Below are positions 32,166 to 41,480 of a stretch of 64,000 bases of DNA, piece after piece (within the stretch, counting starts at the first letter, position 1; every line of letters begins with the position of its first letter). The DNA is from Cristatella mucedo. Lineage: Eukaryota > Bryozoa > Phylactolaemata > Cristatellidae. A program made the translations under genes and the position numbers. The DNA is taken from contig WPIO01000004.1 in assembly GCA_009760855.2 (NCBI GenBank), forward strand, positions 13,309,501 through 13,373,500, given 5' to 3'. The notes under the pieces were generated by a model that was given only the letters and a program-made list of their open reading frames with translations, had not been told where the DNA came from and did not search any database.

Positions 32166-32790
32166 GCAGCTAGGCTTGTCTGTCGTGAGCGTCGCAGTTG
32201 CCACATTACTCCACTTCTCGCCGACCTGCACTGGTTACCAGTCAAGCAACGGATTGACTTCAAGGTTTTGTCGCTCACTTTTAGGTCTCTTCATTCTATG
32301 GCTCCAGCCTATCTTTCAGATATACTACCCCATCAGGCAAAGCATCGTACCACTCGCTTTTCGGAATCCAACAGTCTAGAAATACCTCGTACAAACCTTA
32401 AATCCTTTGGAGACCGTGCATTTAGCTCGTATGCTCCCACAGCCTGGAACTCCCTCCCGACCTGCATCAGAACATCCCCTGACCTGACCACATTTAAAAG
32501 AAACTTAAAAACATACCTATTTAGGACAGCATTTAGTGGGTCCTTGTGATTCGTCCTCGATGTGCTTATGCGTGCTGACACTGTTCATGCTGCCACTAAC
32601 CACATTTGCATGCTGACCCAGTGCATGTAACCCCTAACCATGTTATTCATTTTGTTTGTTTTTCAAGCATGATTTTACTTACTATTCTGTTGCGTATCAC
32701 TTTGCAGCAAATGTAAAGCGCCTAGAAAGAGATTGGGTTCTCTGAGGGCGCTTTATCAAGTGCAATATTATTATTATTATTATTATTATT
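32166..32790 (+). mobile_element. LINE L-A 3' fragment between two decamer arrays
   Basis: It begins at GCAGCTAGGCTTGTCTGTCG and continues through WLPVKQRIDFKVL, PDLTTFKRNLKT and the 3' UTR. It ends in the ATT tail at 32790. Apart from the truncation it is close to the 24-kb copy, so it is a young insertion. Confidence 0.9.
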
Positions 32791-33080
32791 ACCGAACGAC
32801 ACCGAACGACACCGAACGACACCGAACGACACCGAACGACACCGAACCACACCGAACGACACCGAACGACACCGAACCACACCGAACCACACCGAACGAC
32901 ACCGAACCACACCAAACGACACCGAACCACACCGAACGACACCGAACCACACCGAACGACACCGAACCACACCGAACCACACCGAACCACACCGAACCAC
33001 ACCGAACCACACCGAACCACACCGAACCACACCGAACCACACCGAACCACACCGAACCACACCGAACCACACCGAACCAA
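32791..33080. repeat. Decamer satellite array 2, 29 units, two variants
   Basis: The unit ACCGAACGAC (same register as array 1) alternates with ACCGAACCAC. The first five units after the LINE are all the G variant, the middle alternates, and the last twelve are all the C variant. One unit is ACCAAACGAC. Confidence 0.98.
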
Positions 33081-33500
33081 AGTCAGTTGCCACCAACCAC
33101 CTAGCAAGCACCAATAGCGACGCAGCACGGCGTTACCTTGGCGATTTTCGAAAGTTGCTCCTGAGTTCAAATGATTTCAAACGTTGCTCCTGAGCAGCCA
33201 GTCGTACGACATAGTCACATTTTACCAACCAATAATAATATTCGCAGAAAAAACACGGGCATGCTAAGATGCTATCCTCACTTCTGTCTCACTTTGGTCC
33301 TTCTCTGCCTTCAAAAATTTGAGCCACCTTGTGACCAACTGTATTACGCGAGCTATTTTTACCACTAAACTTGGCTTGTCTCGATTGAGCACAGCAGTCG
33401 CAGTAGTTTCGTTCTCCTGTTTCTCATTCGACGCAGAGTGGGGCCGCATAATGCAGCCGGTATAGACGCTGTAGGCGCTCGTGCAAAAGCATGCTCTGGA
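33081..33500. other. Unassigned
   Basis: Short frames only. No repeat recognised. Confidence 0.35.
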
Positions 33501-33509
33501 CAGAGTCGA

Positions 33510-34445
33510 CAATAATAATAATAATAATAACAATAATACATTTATATAGCGAAGAATGAATTGTCTTTCTAGGCACTGTAAAAATGCTGTGAAGGAGCAG
33601 CATACTTAAAAAAATACTAGCTGATTTAACAGCCTCTTTTGTATAGCGACAGAAGAGCCTTTTCGGCTATCACCGTCGGTTGCACCGCCGATTGCACCAC
33701 CGAACGAGAATCCCCCACCGCAGAATTCGAACCCACAGCCTCGAGATCGAGGTCGTGAAAAGCAACTGCCTCACCCAGTGTGGCATCATGGCTAAGCATG
33801 CAAAAGACAATTCACAAGAGCCCCCCTATGAAGAAAAGATGCATTTTTAGCTTAGGTTTGTTTAAGTTTAGGTTTGTTTAGACATCCTCTGACATCTAGT
33901 CAGAGGATGTCTTGACGACTGAGTTGCAGGCTTTGGGAGCATGCAAACTAAAGGCACGATCTCCAAAGGATCCGAGGTTGGTTCGAGGACCTGCCAAGCA
34001 AACTGAGTCAGAATAGCGAGTGATACGATGCATAGACTGATTGGGAAGCAGTTCTGATTGGTAAACTGTAGTGAGAGAATGAGAAGGGACTTGCAAGTGA
34101 ATGAAAAACCTTGAACTTGATTCGCTGCTTCGTTGGGAGCTAGTACAGGCGGGTGAGAAGTCGAAAAATTTGGTAACAGTGCCGTTGATGACTGTCATGC
34201 CTATATGCTGAGTTTTGCACCACCTGTAAGTACCTTGAATATTTAGCCCGAAGACCTACAAGTAGTTAATTCCAGAAGTCAACACGACGGGACGTCACAA
34301 ATGCCAGGACCAACTTGGACGTAGTATCCATGTGTAAGCAGGACCGAATTTTTGCAATTTTATGCAGCTGAAAATAGGCACACTTAACTGCGGAGCTGAT
34401 TCAGTCGTCAGCTGAAGATCACTTTTGAACAGGACACCTAGACAG
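33510..34445 (-). mobile_element. Old L-A-like LINE 3' part with a nested SINE
   Basis: Reverse reading gives a degenerate C-terminal RT region (RAFSLHAPKACNS and LGSFGDRAF at 34198-33896) and a 3' UTR interrupted by the SINE-A at 33612. The tail TGCCTAGAAAGACAATTC and an ATT run end near 33510. It is more diverged than the 24-kb copy. Confidence 0.8.
33612..33786 (-). mobile_element. SINE-A copy nested in LINE 3' UTR, reverse
   Basis: All blocks are present in reverse: CACTGGGTGAGGCAGTTGC, the ACGACCTCGATCTCGAGG inverted repeat, GTGGGTTCGAATTC, GATAGCCGAAAAGGCTCTTC, CGCTATACAAAAGAGG and GCTGTTAAATCAGCTAGTAT. A short central expansion (CGGTGGTGCAATCGGCGG) is present. Confidence 0.88.
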
Positions 34446-36087
34446 TTTAATCACGACGCCCCTGGCTTCGAATGCGACTACTCAGCGGTTTCCACGACAT
34501 GGGCAAACCGTTAAGAATGAGGACAGTCCGTCCCTCCAACAGTTTTTCATCTGCAACGTTAAGATGATATGCCAACGACAAAACAATAATTATAACAATA
34601 TTAATTATAGTCCATGACATTTTTCACCTTCGCTCATGCAGACAGAGGCAAATAGCAAGTGCAGATACAGTCGGTCCATCAACGTTCTCGATGGTTTAGC
34701 CCACTAGCTTCAGCCACGATTCAGCAGCAGTGGCCATAAATGAAAACACCAGAGCTTACAAAGACGGGATCCGACAGAGCTGAGATTAAAGAAAGGGGCT
34801 CTTCTCCTGAGCACGTTATAATCACGCTGTGGCTTAGGGACCTCTTCTGTTGCTGTTCGGCTTCGAGCAGGTGTGTAAAGCGCAGGTTCACTTTTCTCGT
34901 CGGGTGACAATGGATGTCCCGAATACAAGAAATGGCCTTGCCCTAGCACTCTAAAATTGCCAAATATCCCCTGCCCGCCCACAAACTTCTCCAGCCCAGC
35001 GACACCGATGACTGTCGAGTCCGGCGGCTTATAACCTGAAAGCTGGGCCAATTCACGGAAGCATTACCGGGTCTCGAAGTCCACACTAATACCAGTATAT
35101 TGGAAGCGAACACGACCAAGCTTAGAACGGGCAAAGAGTGAAAGGACGGCGGCCGCTGCCAACCAATGCACAGTGCTAGATTTAGCACGAAGCATACCAC
35201 AATCACAGCTGTGCACAAACAAGCTTGAAAATAATCTAACAATGTCGTACACTTTTGTCGAGCTCATTACGATCTCCTACGAGCTCCAGCCGCTTGCAGA
35301 ACGCCATTTCCACCACGGACAGAGGAGGCCAGCCTTGCTAATCCAACCGGTAGCTCCGGTGGAGCGAGAGCGCGGTAACAGAGAGCTTCCAAAGAGGCCG
35401 ACAGATGGGCTGAGTGGTTAGAGCGAGCAAAGCGGATGGTCACATGACCATTGCTGCAACTGACTGCGGCGACGGCACTTAGTCAGAACGGGCAGTAGCT
35501 CACGGGTGAAGGGCAAGACAGCAGACACCTGTGTGCTTGACCTCGTAAGAAATAAGCAGCAGATTCACGTCGGCGCTCTAGAACCGCGCGCCATCAGGTT
35601 GTACGGGATGTGAACACAAAAAGACTTTCTCGTGACCGCTCGACCCGCACTAGTTCGGGTTGTGGCGCAACGCGTTCAAAGACCTGAAGGTCGCAATACG
35701 CCGACGATAACAACGAAGCGCTCAATATTCTGCACTCAGCTCTAACAAAAACAAGGCGTCAGGAAAAGCATGGCAATAGCCGGTATGTTATGGCCGATAC
35801 GACAGGTTACCTCCAGCCGACTCGCCAGCAGGCTGACCGCAGCTCTCGCTCTGCCCTACGACTCACCGGCCGGCAGACCGCAGCTTTAAGAGAGCGACTG
35901 CGGTCGCGATCGTGCATTCTCAAGTAGCCAGGTCGTAAGTCGTGCGATAATCTCGTTCGTGATGTCGATAAGTACGATCGTACATCGCGCTGCTCATAAG
36001 CCTTATAAGGCTTATCGCGGCTACTCCACTGGAGGCTCGGTTCTAATTCAGCGGCCTCGCTCGTCGCCCCCCCCCCGGATCTTCGCC
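34446..36087. other. Unassigned, with a 20-bp palindrome
   Basis: The palindrome at 35996-36015 is ATAAGCCTTATAAGGCTTAT. Near 35404, GGGCTGAGTGGTTAGAGCG resembles a tRNA D-arm/A-box but nothing completes a tRNA. A minus frame at 35242-34943 is hydrophobic but unrecognised. Confidence 0.4.
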
Positions 36088-36196
36088 CAGGTGTTTGTTC
36101 GAGTCTTGCAGCGGGCGATCCTTTATTGCCCACTGCAGCGGCGAGGATTGCCGTTAAGGTGCTATACAAACAAGGCTGTGGAAATCAGCATACTTT
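36088..36196 (+). mobile_element. SINE-A-like relic
   Basis: It retains TTCGAGTCTTGCAGCGGGCGA and TCCTTTATTGCC, GGATTGCCGTTAAGGTG, CTATACAAACAAGGCTGTGG and AAATCAGC. The head is not recognisable. Confidence 0.6.
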
Positions 36197-37099
36197 CTCC
36201 TTCGTAATGGAGGCTCAGCTGTCAAGCTCATCGCCGTCCATAATCGCCGAGGTGCATTGCAGCTTGATAAGATCAACGACGGCAACTTCAAGTCTGTATG
36301 TACTCCTTGCAGTAACAACGGAATCGGAGACTGGCAGACGGGAAAGATGCATTTTAGCTATCCAGGCTCATCGAGGTCGTGGAAGTGATGTCGGCGTAGG
36401 AATGACGATGGGCGCATGCCCACTTACGGGTCCACTTCCAGACGCAAAGCCTAGGAGAAACAAAGCACAAGTGAGTGCTTAATGTCAGTAGTGGTGCTAC
36501 TAGTCTTCGAGGAATCGTCTATGCGGAATAATTGGGAGGTCAAAAGCTGGGGCAAATTTTACCGTCGCAGACATGTCAATCTAGCGAGGGGACACACCAG
36601 GAGGCACCATGTGGTCAGCGTGCCGAAGAGAGTTGGGCACAGAGCTACTTAAGTTGGCCGGACCATTCCGATTACGAAGGCGTTAGCAGTATGTCGCAGC
36701 AACAATAGCTGGCAGTGCATGGCGACGACAGGTCGATCGGGCAGTTGCAGTAAAGTTGCAAGAGCTTCGCGGCGATTAGCTTCGGCCACAGTCCAGGTCT
36801 TCTGAATTGTCATCGTACGCAGCGGGTGAAAGTCGGCGGGGCACCGTAATCGCAGAATGAGCCGGTTTATGCAAACCGCGTCCGAGGCAAGGACATCACC
36901 AGGGGCAAAATTCATGGGACCAATCGGCCGACGAGTCCTAAAATCGGGTTAAATGGCGGCCATTTCAGCATGCTCAGTAGTCGGCCTTTGTGGCTCGACA
37001 AACGACGGTTAGTCAATCGGCGGATGGTCATGGTAACGGTTCTGGCGCAGGACTCAAAATCCCGCCTGCCTTGCAAAGTGGGAGCAAAGTACGGCCAGG

Positions 37100-37235
37100 C
37101 TTAGATTCTTACTTGCCCGGTGGGTGTGAGTCCTTCGTTGGGTTATTCTTAACTGTTCGCTACTAGATGAATCGAACGCAACTAAGACTCTTCTGCCACT
37201 TTGTAACGGAAGCTGCTAAATCAGCTGATCGCTAC
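37100..37235 (+). mobile_element. SINE-A-like relic
   Basis: Weak central matches are followed by AAGACTCTTCTGCCACTTTG and GAAGCTGCTAAATCAGCTGAT. Confidence 0.5.
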
Positions 37236-37458
37236 ATTTTTTTTTTACCAGACTGCCGGATCGGCAGCGGTTCGGCGTACTGAGCTGTTACGGCAAAGTA
37301 GGATTCAATCGCGAAAGTACTAGCGAAGACGGTAAAGCGAACGAAACCGGCTAACACTCCGGTATAGGTGGTAGCGCGAGGTTGACTGTTGCGGATGCAC
37401 AAATTGTGCCAATCGATTTCCGTCGGTCGCGCGTTCTCGCGTCGCGTCACGAGCCGGC

Positions 37459-37626
37459 GCTGCGATCTAGGTGAGGCGGTTGCTTTTCACGACCTAGGTT
37501 CCGAGGTTGTGGGCTCAAATCTTGCGCGGGCGATCCTTTATGGCCGCTGAAAGCGGTGCCGAAACCGCAACGGCTCCTCTGTCGCTGTATAAAAAAGAGG
37601 CTGTTAAATCAGCTAGTATTTTTTTA
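37459..37626 (+). mobile_element. SINE-A copy
   Basis: It has GATCTAGGTGAGGCGGTTGC, ACGACCTAGG/CCGAGGTTGT, the B-box-like GTGGGCTCAAATC, GGCGATCCTTTATGGCCGC, GGCTCCTCTGTCGCTGTATA and GCTGTTAAATCAGCTAGTAT followed by a T run. Confidence 0.88.
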
Positions 37627-38104
37627 TTATCGCCGTAACCGTTTAGAGTTACCGCAATGCCTGGTGGTTCTCCAGCGAACTGAACCCACTGAAAAGAAGC
37701 TGCGTTGCTCATGTTATAAAACTTTATTAAGACTAAAAACGGCGACGGCGCCACATATTATGAGAAGCTTAGGGCGAGATAAGACTAATACTCCGGGACA
37801 GGGGGCGCGGCCGGCAAGTTTTTACAGGCAGGCGCTTAATGTTCCGGCTATATGGGGGGTCACTGAGGTTGCGGAAGTGACGTCGGTGTGGCTAGGCAGT
37901 GCCAGTGGGCACGCGCCCTCCCCCATAAACCTAAGGGCTCCGGTAAAGAGACTCCTTGGAGAGCTATAAATATCGATGTAGTGATACTTTGTTCGCCCTG
38001 CACCGCCATCATCCATCCCCTGCATTGTGCACTCTTATAAGATCCTTCTTCCTAGCACCATTTGCTACACCTTCGTTCAAATATCCGAGAGAGCGCATTG
38101 CCAA
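37627..38104. other. Unassigned
   Basis: Short frames only. Nothing recognised. Confidence 0.35.
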
Positions 38105-38187
38105 TTAAAGATATTATCAGCAAATGTAAAGTGCCTAGACAGAGTAAGTTATCTGTGAGCGTTATGCAAATATATTATTATTATTAA
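38105..38187 (+). mobile_element. Solo LINE 3' tail
   Basis: GCAAATGTAAAGTGCCTAGA, CAGAGTAAGTTATCTGTGAG and ATATTATTATTATTA match the last 80 bp of the L-A tail. Confidence 0.75.
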
Positions 38188-38270
38188 CGGCCGCTGCTTG
38201 CCGCGGAGCATTCGCAAATAGCACGTTAACGATCGAAATTTCATTGTCACGCGGATCAGGCTCGACTCAG

Positions 38271-38757
38271 GGTGAGTCGTAATGGCTCACTAGGTAAGGC
38301 GGCTGCTTCTCACGACCTCGGCTCCGAGGTCGTGGGTTCGAATCCTGTGGTGGTGGGCGATCCTGTATTGCCACTGCAAACTGTGGTGATAGCCGTAAAG
38401 GCTCTTCTGTCGCTATTGGAGTTCGATTGCATGCGGGCTGGTATCTCTCCTTTCCACAACAGCTGCTGGGAGCGTCCCCGAGAGGGGCCTGTGCACAGCT
38501 GTGGTCAGCTTCTAATGAGGCGTTGACGCAGGCCGATAACCCGCTGGTGAACAGACGGTTGATTCACCATCGGGGTCGGCGAAGGGACAGCCAGGGTCGA
38601 GGAGGGGAGTCGAGCGAGAGTAGGGGCCGAGAGGAGCCGTGCGCTCTTTGGCTCCGTACGTGGTAATAAACTGTCAGTGTTGGGCATCGGCTGGCTCTCC
38701 GCTGTGCGACCAAACTACAGCTATACAAAAAGAGGCTGAATTAAATCAGCTCTTAAG
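38271..38757 (+). mobile_element. SINE-A copy split by a solo LTR
   Basis: The 5' part (38271-38416) has GGTGAGTCGTAATGGCTCAC, the inverted repeat ACGACCTCGG/CCGAGGTCGT, GTGGGTTCGAATCC and GGCTCTTCTGTCGCTAT. The 3' part resumes at 38725 with ACAAAAAGAGGCTG and AATTAAATCAGC. The interruption is the element at 38417-38719. Confidence 0.88.
38417..38719 (+). mobile_element. Solo LTR, 303 bp, 5-bp target duplication GCTAT
   Basis: The insert begins TGGAGTT and ends AACTACA, giving TG...CA ends with a 6-of-7 inverted terminal match. It is flanked by GCTAT on both sides (38412-38416 and 38720-38724). An AATAAA lies at about 38665-38670, where an LTR polyadenylation signal would be. The strand is assigned from that AATAAA. 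No internal retroviral-type coding sequence is present, as expected after LTR-LTR recombination. The precise fit to the interrupted SINE fixes both ends. Confidence 0.75.
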
Positions 38758-39451
38758 CATTGACACTGACTGTCACAGCGGCCCGTAATTGTTTCGCATT
38801 CATTTTTCCATAATGCCGCTCGCATAACTGGCCGGAAAGAACCTCGTACGGCCGCGGGATAGACCGTCTGCGACCGTGCCGCAACTGCCACGACTTGCCC
38901 GGCGAAAGCTTACGGCCACGCAGCCTGAAGGATTTATCGATACACGTTTATTTTTGACGCACCAGCTCAAGGACGACGGCAACCGCAGCGCATTGTTCAG
39001 CGCATTGTTACCCTTTCTGCCTGCTCGTTCCCTTAGGTTGTAGTGTGCATTAAACTGCACGGTACTCCGTTTGGAAGCAATTGCTTTGCTAAGCAATTTT
39101 GCACCCGAGAAAGGCAAAAAAAGCAACAGCAAAGCATTTGCATGGCGCCCTAAGAGAACTAAACCTCTTTCTAGGAACTCCGTCGCCTAGTTTGGAAAGG
39201 AAGCGCCTTGTTAATATAGGCTGTAAAGAGAGCATTGTGACTAATTAGTTATGACAGCAGTACCGATAGCATGCCCGATTGTCGCACGTGTAGGTAAATC
39301 AAGGACGATTCGAAAAGCTCTAGCAAATGCTGCGAGGAACGTAAAGGAGGCTTCGCGCTTGGATTTCAATATCTCTCGAAGTCAGGGGACGATTTCTCAG
39401 TCGAATCAAAACGATATTTGCCGGCGCTTGCTCGTTCGTTTTAACGATATT

Positions 39452-39645
39452 GGTGAGCCGTAATGGCTCGCTAGGTAGGGCGGTTGCTTTTCACGACCTC
39501 GGCCCCGAGGTCACGGGTAGGTCGCGGGTAGGATTCCTGTGGTGGGCGATCCTTTATCGCCGCTGCAAGCGGTGGCGATAGCCGTAACAGTTCTTCTGTC
39601 GCTATGCAAAAAGAAGCTGTTAAATCAGATAGATAGATAGTACGA
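39452..39645 (+). mobile_element. SINE-A copy with B-box duplication
   Basis: The head GGTGAGCCGTAATGGCTCGC and all central and tail blocks are present. An 11-bp segment (GTCACGGGTAG / GTCGCGGGTAG) is duplicated at the B box, disrupting the GGTTCGAATCC core. The tail ends in (GATA)n. Confidence 0.87.
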
Positions 39646-39689
39646 GCACGTTTTCTTAACTAAAGCTCAAGCTCAGGGACTTGTGTACG

Positions 39690-41480
39690 GCGAAAGTGTG
39701 AGGCTCAGAGGCGCCGACTCGCTGGCGCTCCCCAGGCGGCAGCGGCAGCAGCAGCAACCGCTGCGGCGGCTGCTGCTGCTGCCGCTGCTCCCCTTTTTTT
39801 CACAACCTCAAAGCGCTGGGGTCGGCCGCCTCGTCCTGCATCATCGGGCTGCGTGCTGCCTAATCGGTCAGGATGTCAGTCAGCATGTGCCAGCCAGGGG
39901 CAGCATCGGTCACGTGACCGCTGGCCCGGGTCGATCCCGACTTGCTGCGAGAGACCCACGCGAGTCTTAACTGCTACGGCGCAGCTCGTAAGCGAACCGC
40001 AAGGTTTCGTCTTCCGAATGAACTCCTCGTGCGACCGTTTTGTGCGCCTTCGTCCGCTTCTCTCCGCGCGCACGCCTCCCTCCCACCCATTCACCCACCC
40101 ACCCCCAGAATTGCGCAAGGCCAGAGTCAGCAGCAGCGGCGGGCGTAGCCGCTACACCCCCTTCGAACTATCGAGGCGACCCGACGCAGAAGGTTGAAGC
40201 GCGCGGCCTGATGCGAGCAGCTCTGGGCAAGCGAGGCTCTTCCGAGACAAATAGCGAGGCTAAACTAGCCACAAAATCGGCGGTGCACTTGGGACAGCTG
40301 TTCTCCTCACGTGGTCTCCCCCCCCCAAGTTGGCCGATCCACATTCCGGTCCCTACTTCCCGTCGTGCATCGCTGCACGTGCCGGCGCACGTGCGCGCGT
40401 CGCCGCGGTATTACGACCGTTGGCAGACGCTAAACGCGACGTTCGCGAGGGCCGTATCGTCGCTCCATCGCCGCCCCGACAGGAGGACGAACGGGCGCCG
40501 AAGGCCCGAAAGAGTCGCGGCGGCGGTCGCCGGTGCCGGCCGTCCGCGGTCATGTGATTACGCGTCGGGGACGAATGTCGAATGAAATATGTCCGATGCG
40601 AGCACTCTCGCAACAGCTACGAATCAGACGGCGACGGCGTAGCGGCTTCGGCAGAGCGACGCATAACTGTGGGCTGTAACCTAAGCGCGGCTGCAGCCGC
40701 CGGTGTGCCGCCCGTCAACCCGTCCGCCCGCCCACGCGCGCGCGCGCTATTTTGCCGGTCACGTGCTCGTGGCGTCACCACATCGGGGTAGCAACCTCTA
40801 GAACCGCCCAGCCGGTTCCGCTGGTGCTGTTGGGCGCTGTCGCTCGTCGGGCGGTTTTCGTCGGTGCTGGTAGACCACCGGTTGGGCTCGCGTTGCTAGT
40901 CGACTCTCACGCCGTCGACACTCTTAGGTGTAAAGCTGGACGCGTCATTCTTCTGCCCTACGTTAGACCTTCGTTGAGGACGTATCGTTCGCCTGTGCCG
41001 CCGAGAAAATGGGCAACTTGCTGGAGCCCATCCTCAACGAAAAGGCGCACGAGCAGCTCGCCAATCTGGCCGAGCGACTCAGCAAAGGTCGGCCAGCTAG
41101 AAAGCATCTGCCAGCAGGCAGAGGCTCCTACAGCGTGGGATGCGTAGACCTAATGACGGATAAGTTCAGCCATAACATTTTCTTCCGACTTTACTATCCG
41201 ACGGCCAGCGTCGATATCGAGGTGCGTTTTTTCTAGCTCCGCTTCGAGTGCGCGGCCGACTGCCGCAGCGCCGCCTCCGCCGCCGCTGGAGTAAAGCCGC
41301 CCGGGTGTGCGTGCGGGCTGGCGGGGCTCGTGCTATCGTCACCCTGCATTACTGCCTCAGGCTCTGCAGCTGCGGCGGCGGCCGTATTTAGGTCGTGAGC
41401 AAGCTGCCCCTCTCCTCTCCTCCGGCCACTCCCGTATTCGTAGCCCAGCCGAGTAATTTGCCTCGGAGCTGCGCCGCCGC
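39690..41480 (+). promoter_or_regulatory. CpG-rich block spanning PAF-AH promoter and exon 1
   Basis: This stretch of dense CpG and high GC includes the first coding exon. No TATA box is evident near the start, which fits a CpG-type promoter. The transcription start cannot be read from sequence alone. Overlapping frames on both strands here are an effect of GC content. Confidence 0.55.
41009..41221 (+). CDS. PAFAH2: PAF-AH exon 1
   Basis: Residues 1-71 include the conserved YSVGCVDLM and FFRLYYPT opening of the family. The donor GAG/GTGCGT follows 41221 (phase 0). Confidence 0.92.

Noticed and set aside
31838-33080. CRISPR array
   Set aside because: The units are contiguous 10-mers without spacers in a eukaryotic genome.
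31639-33170. Long ORFs of 93-185 codons on both strands with repeated DTERHRTTPN or SFGVVRCRSV
   Set aside because: They are the translation of the stop-free decamer satellite in every frame, not genes.
34943-35242. Hydrophobic 99-codon minus ORF as a membrane protein
   Set aside because: No family resemblance, no splice context, and overlapping frames in other phases. Too weak to call.
35404-35430. tRNA gene suggested by GGGCTGAGTGGTTAGAGCG
   Set aside because: No anticodon arm or GGTTCGAATCC T-arm follows within tRNA distance; at most a SINE or pseudogene scrap.
38320-38345. Genuine tRNA genes at the GGTTCGAATCC sites
   Set aside because: All such sites lie in copies that share the same long downstream body and tail, so they are SINE heads.
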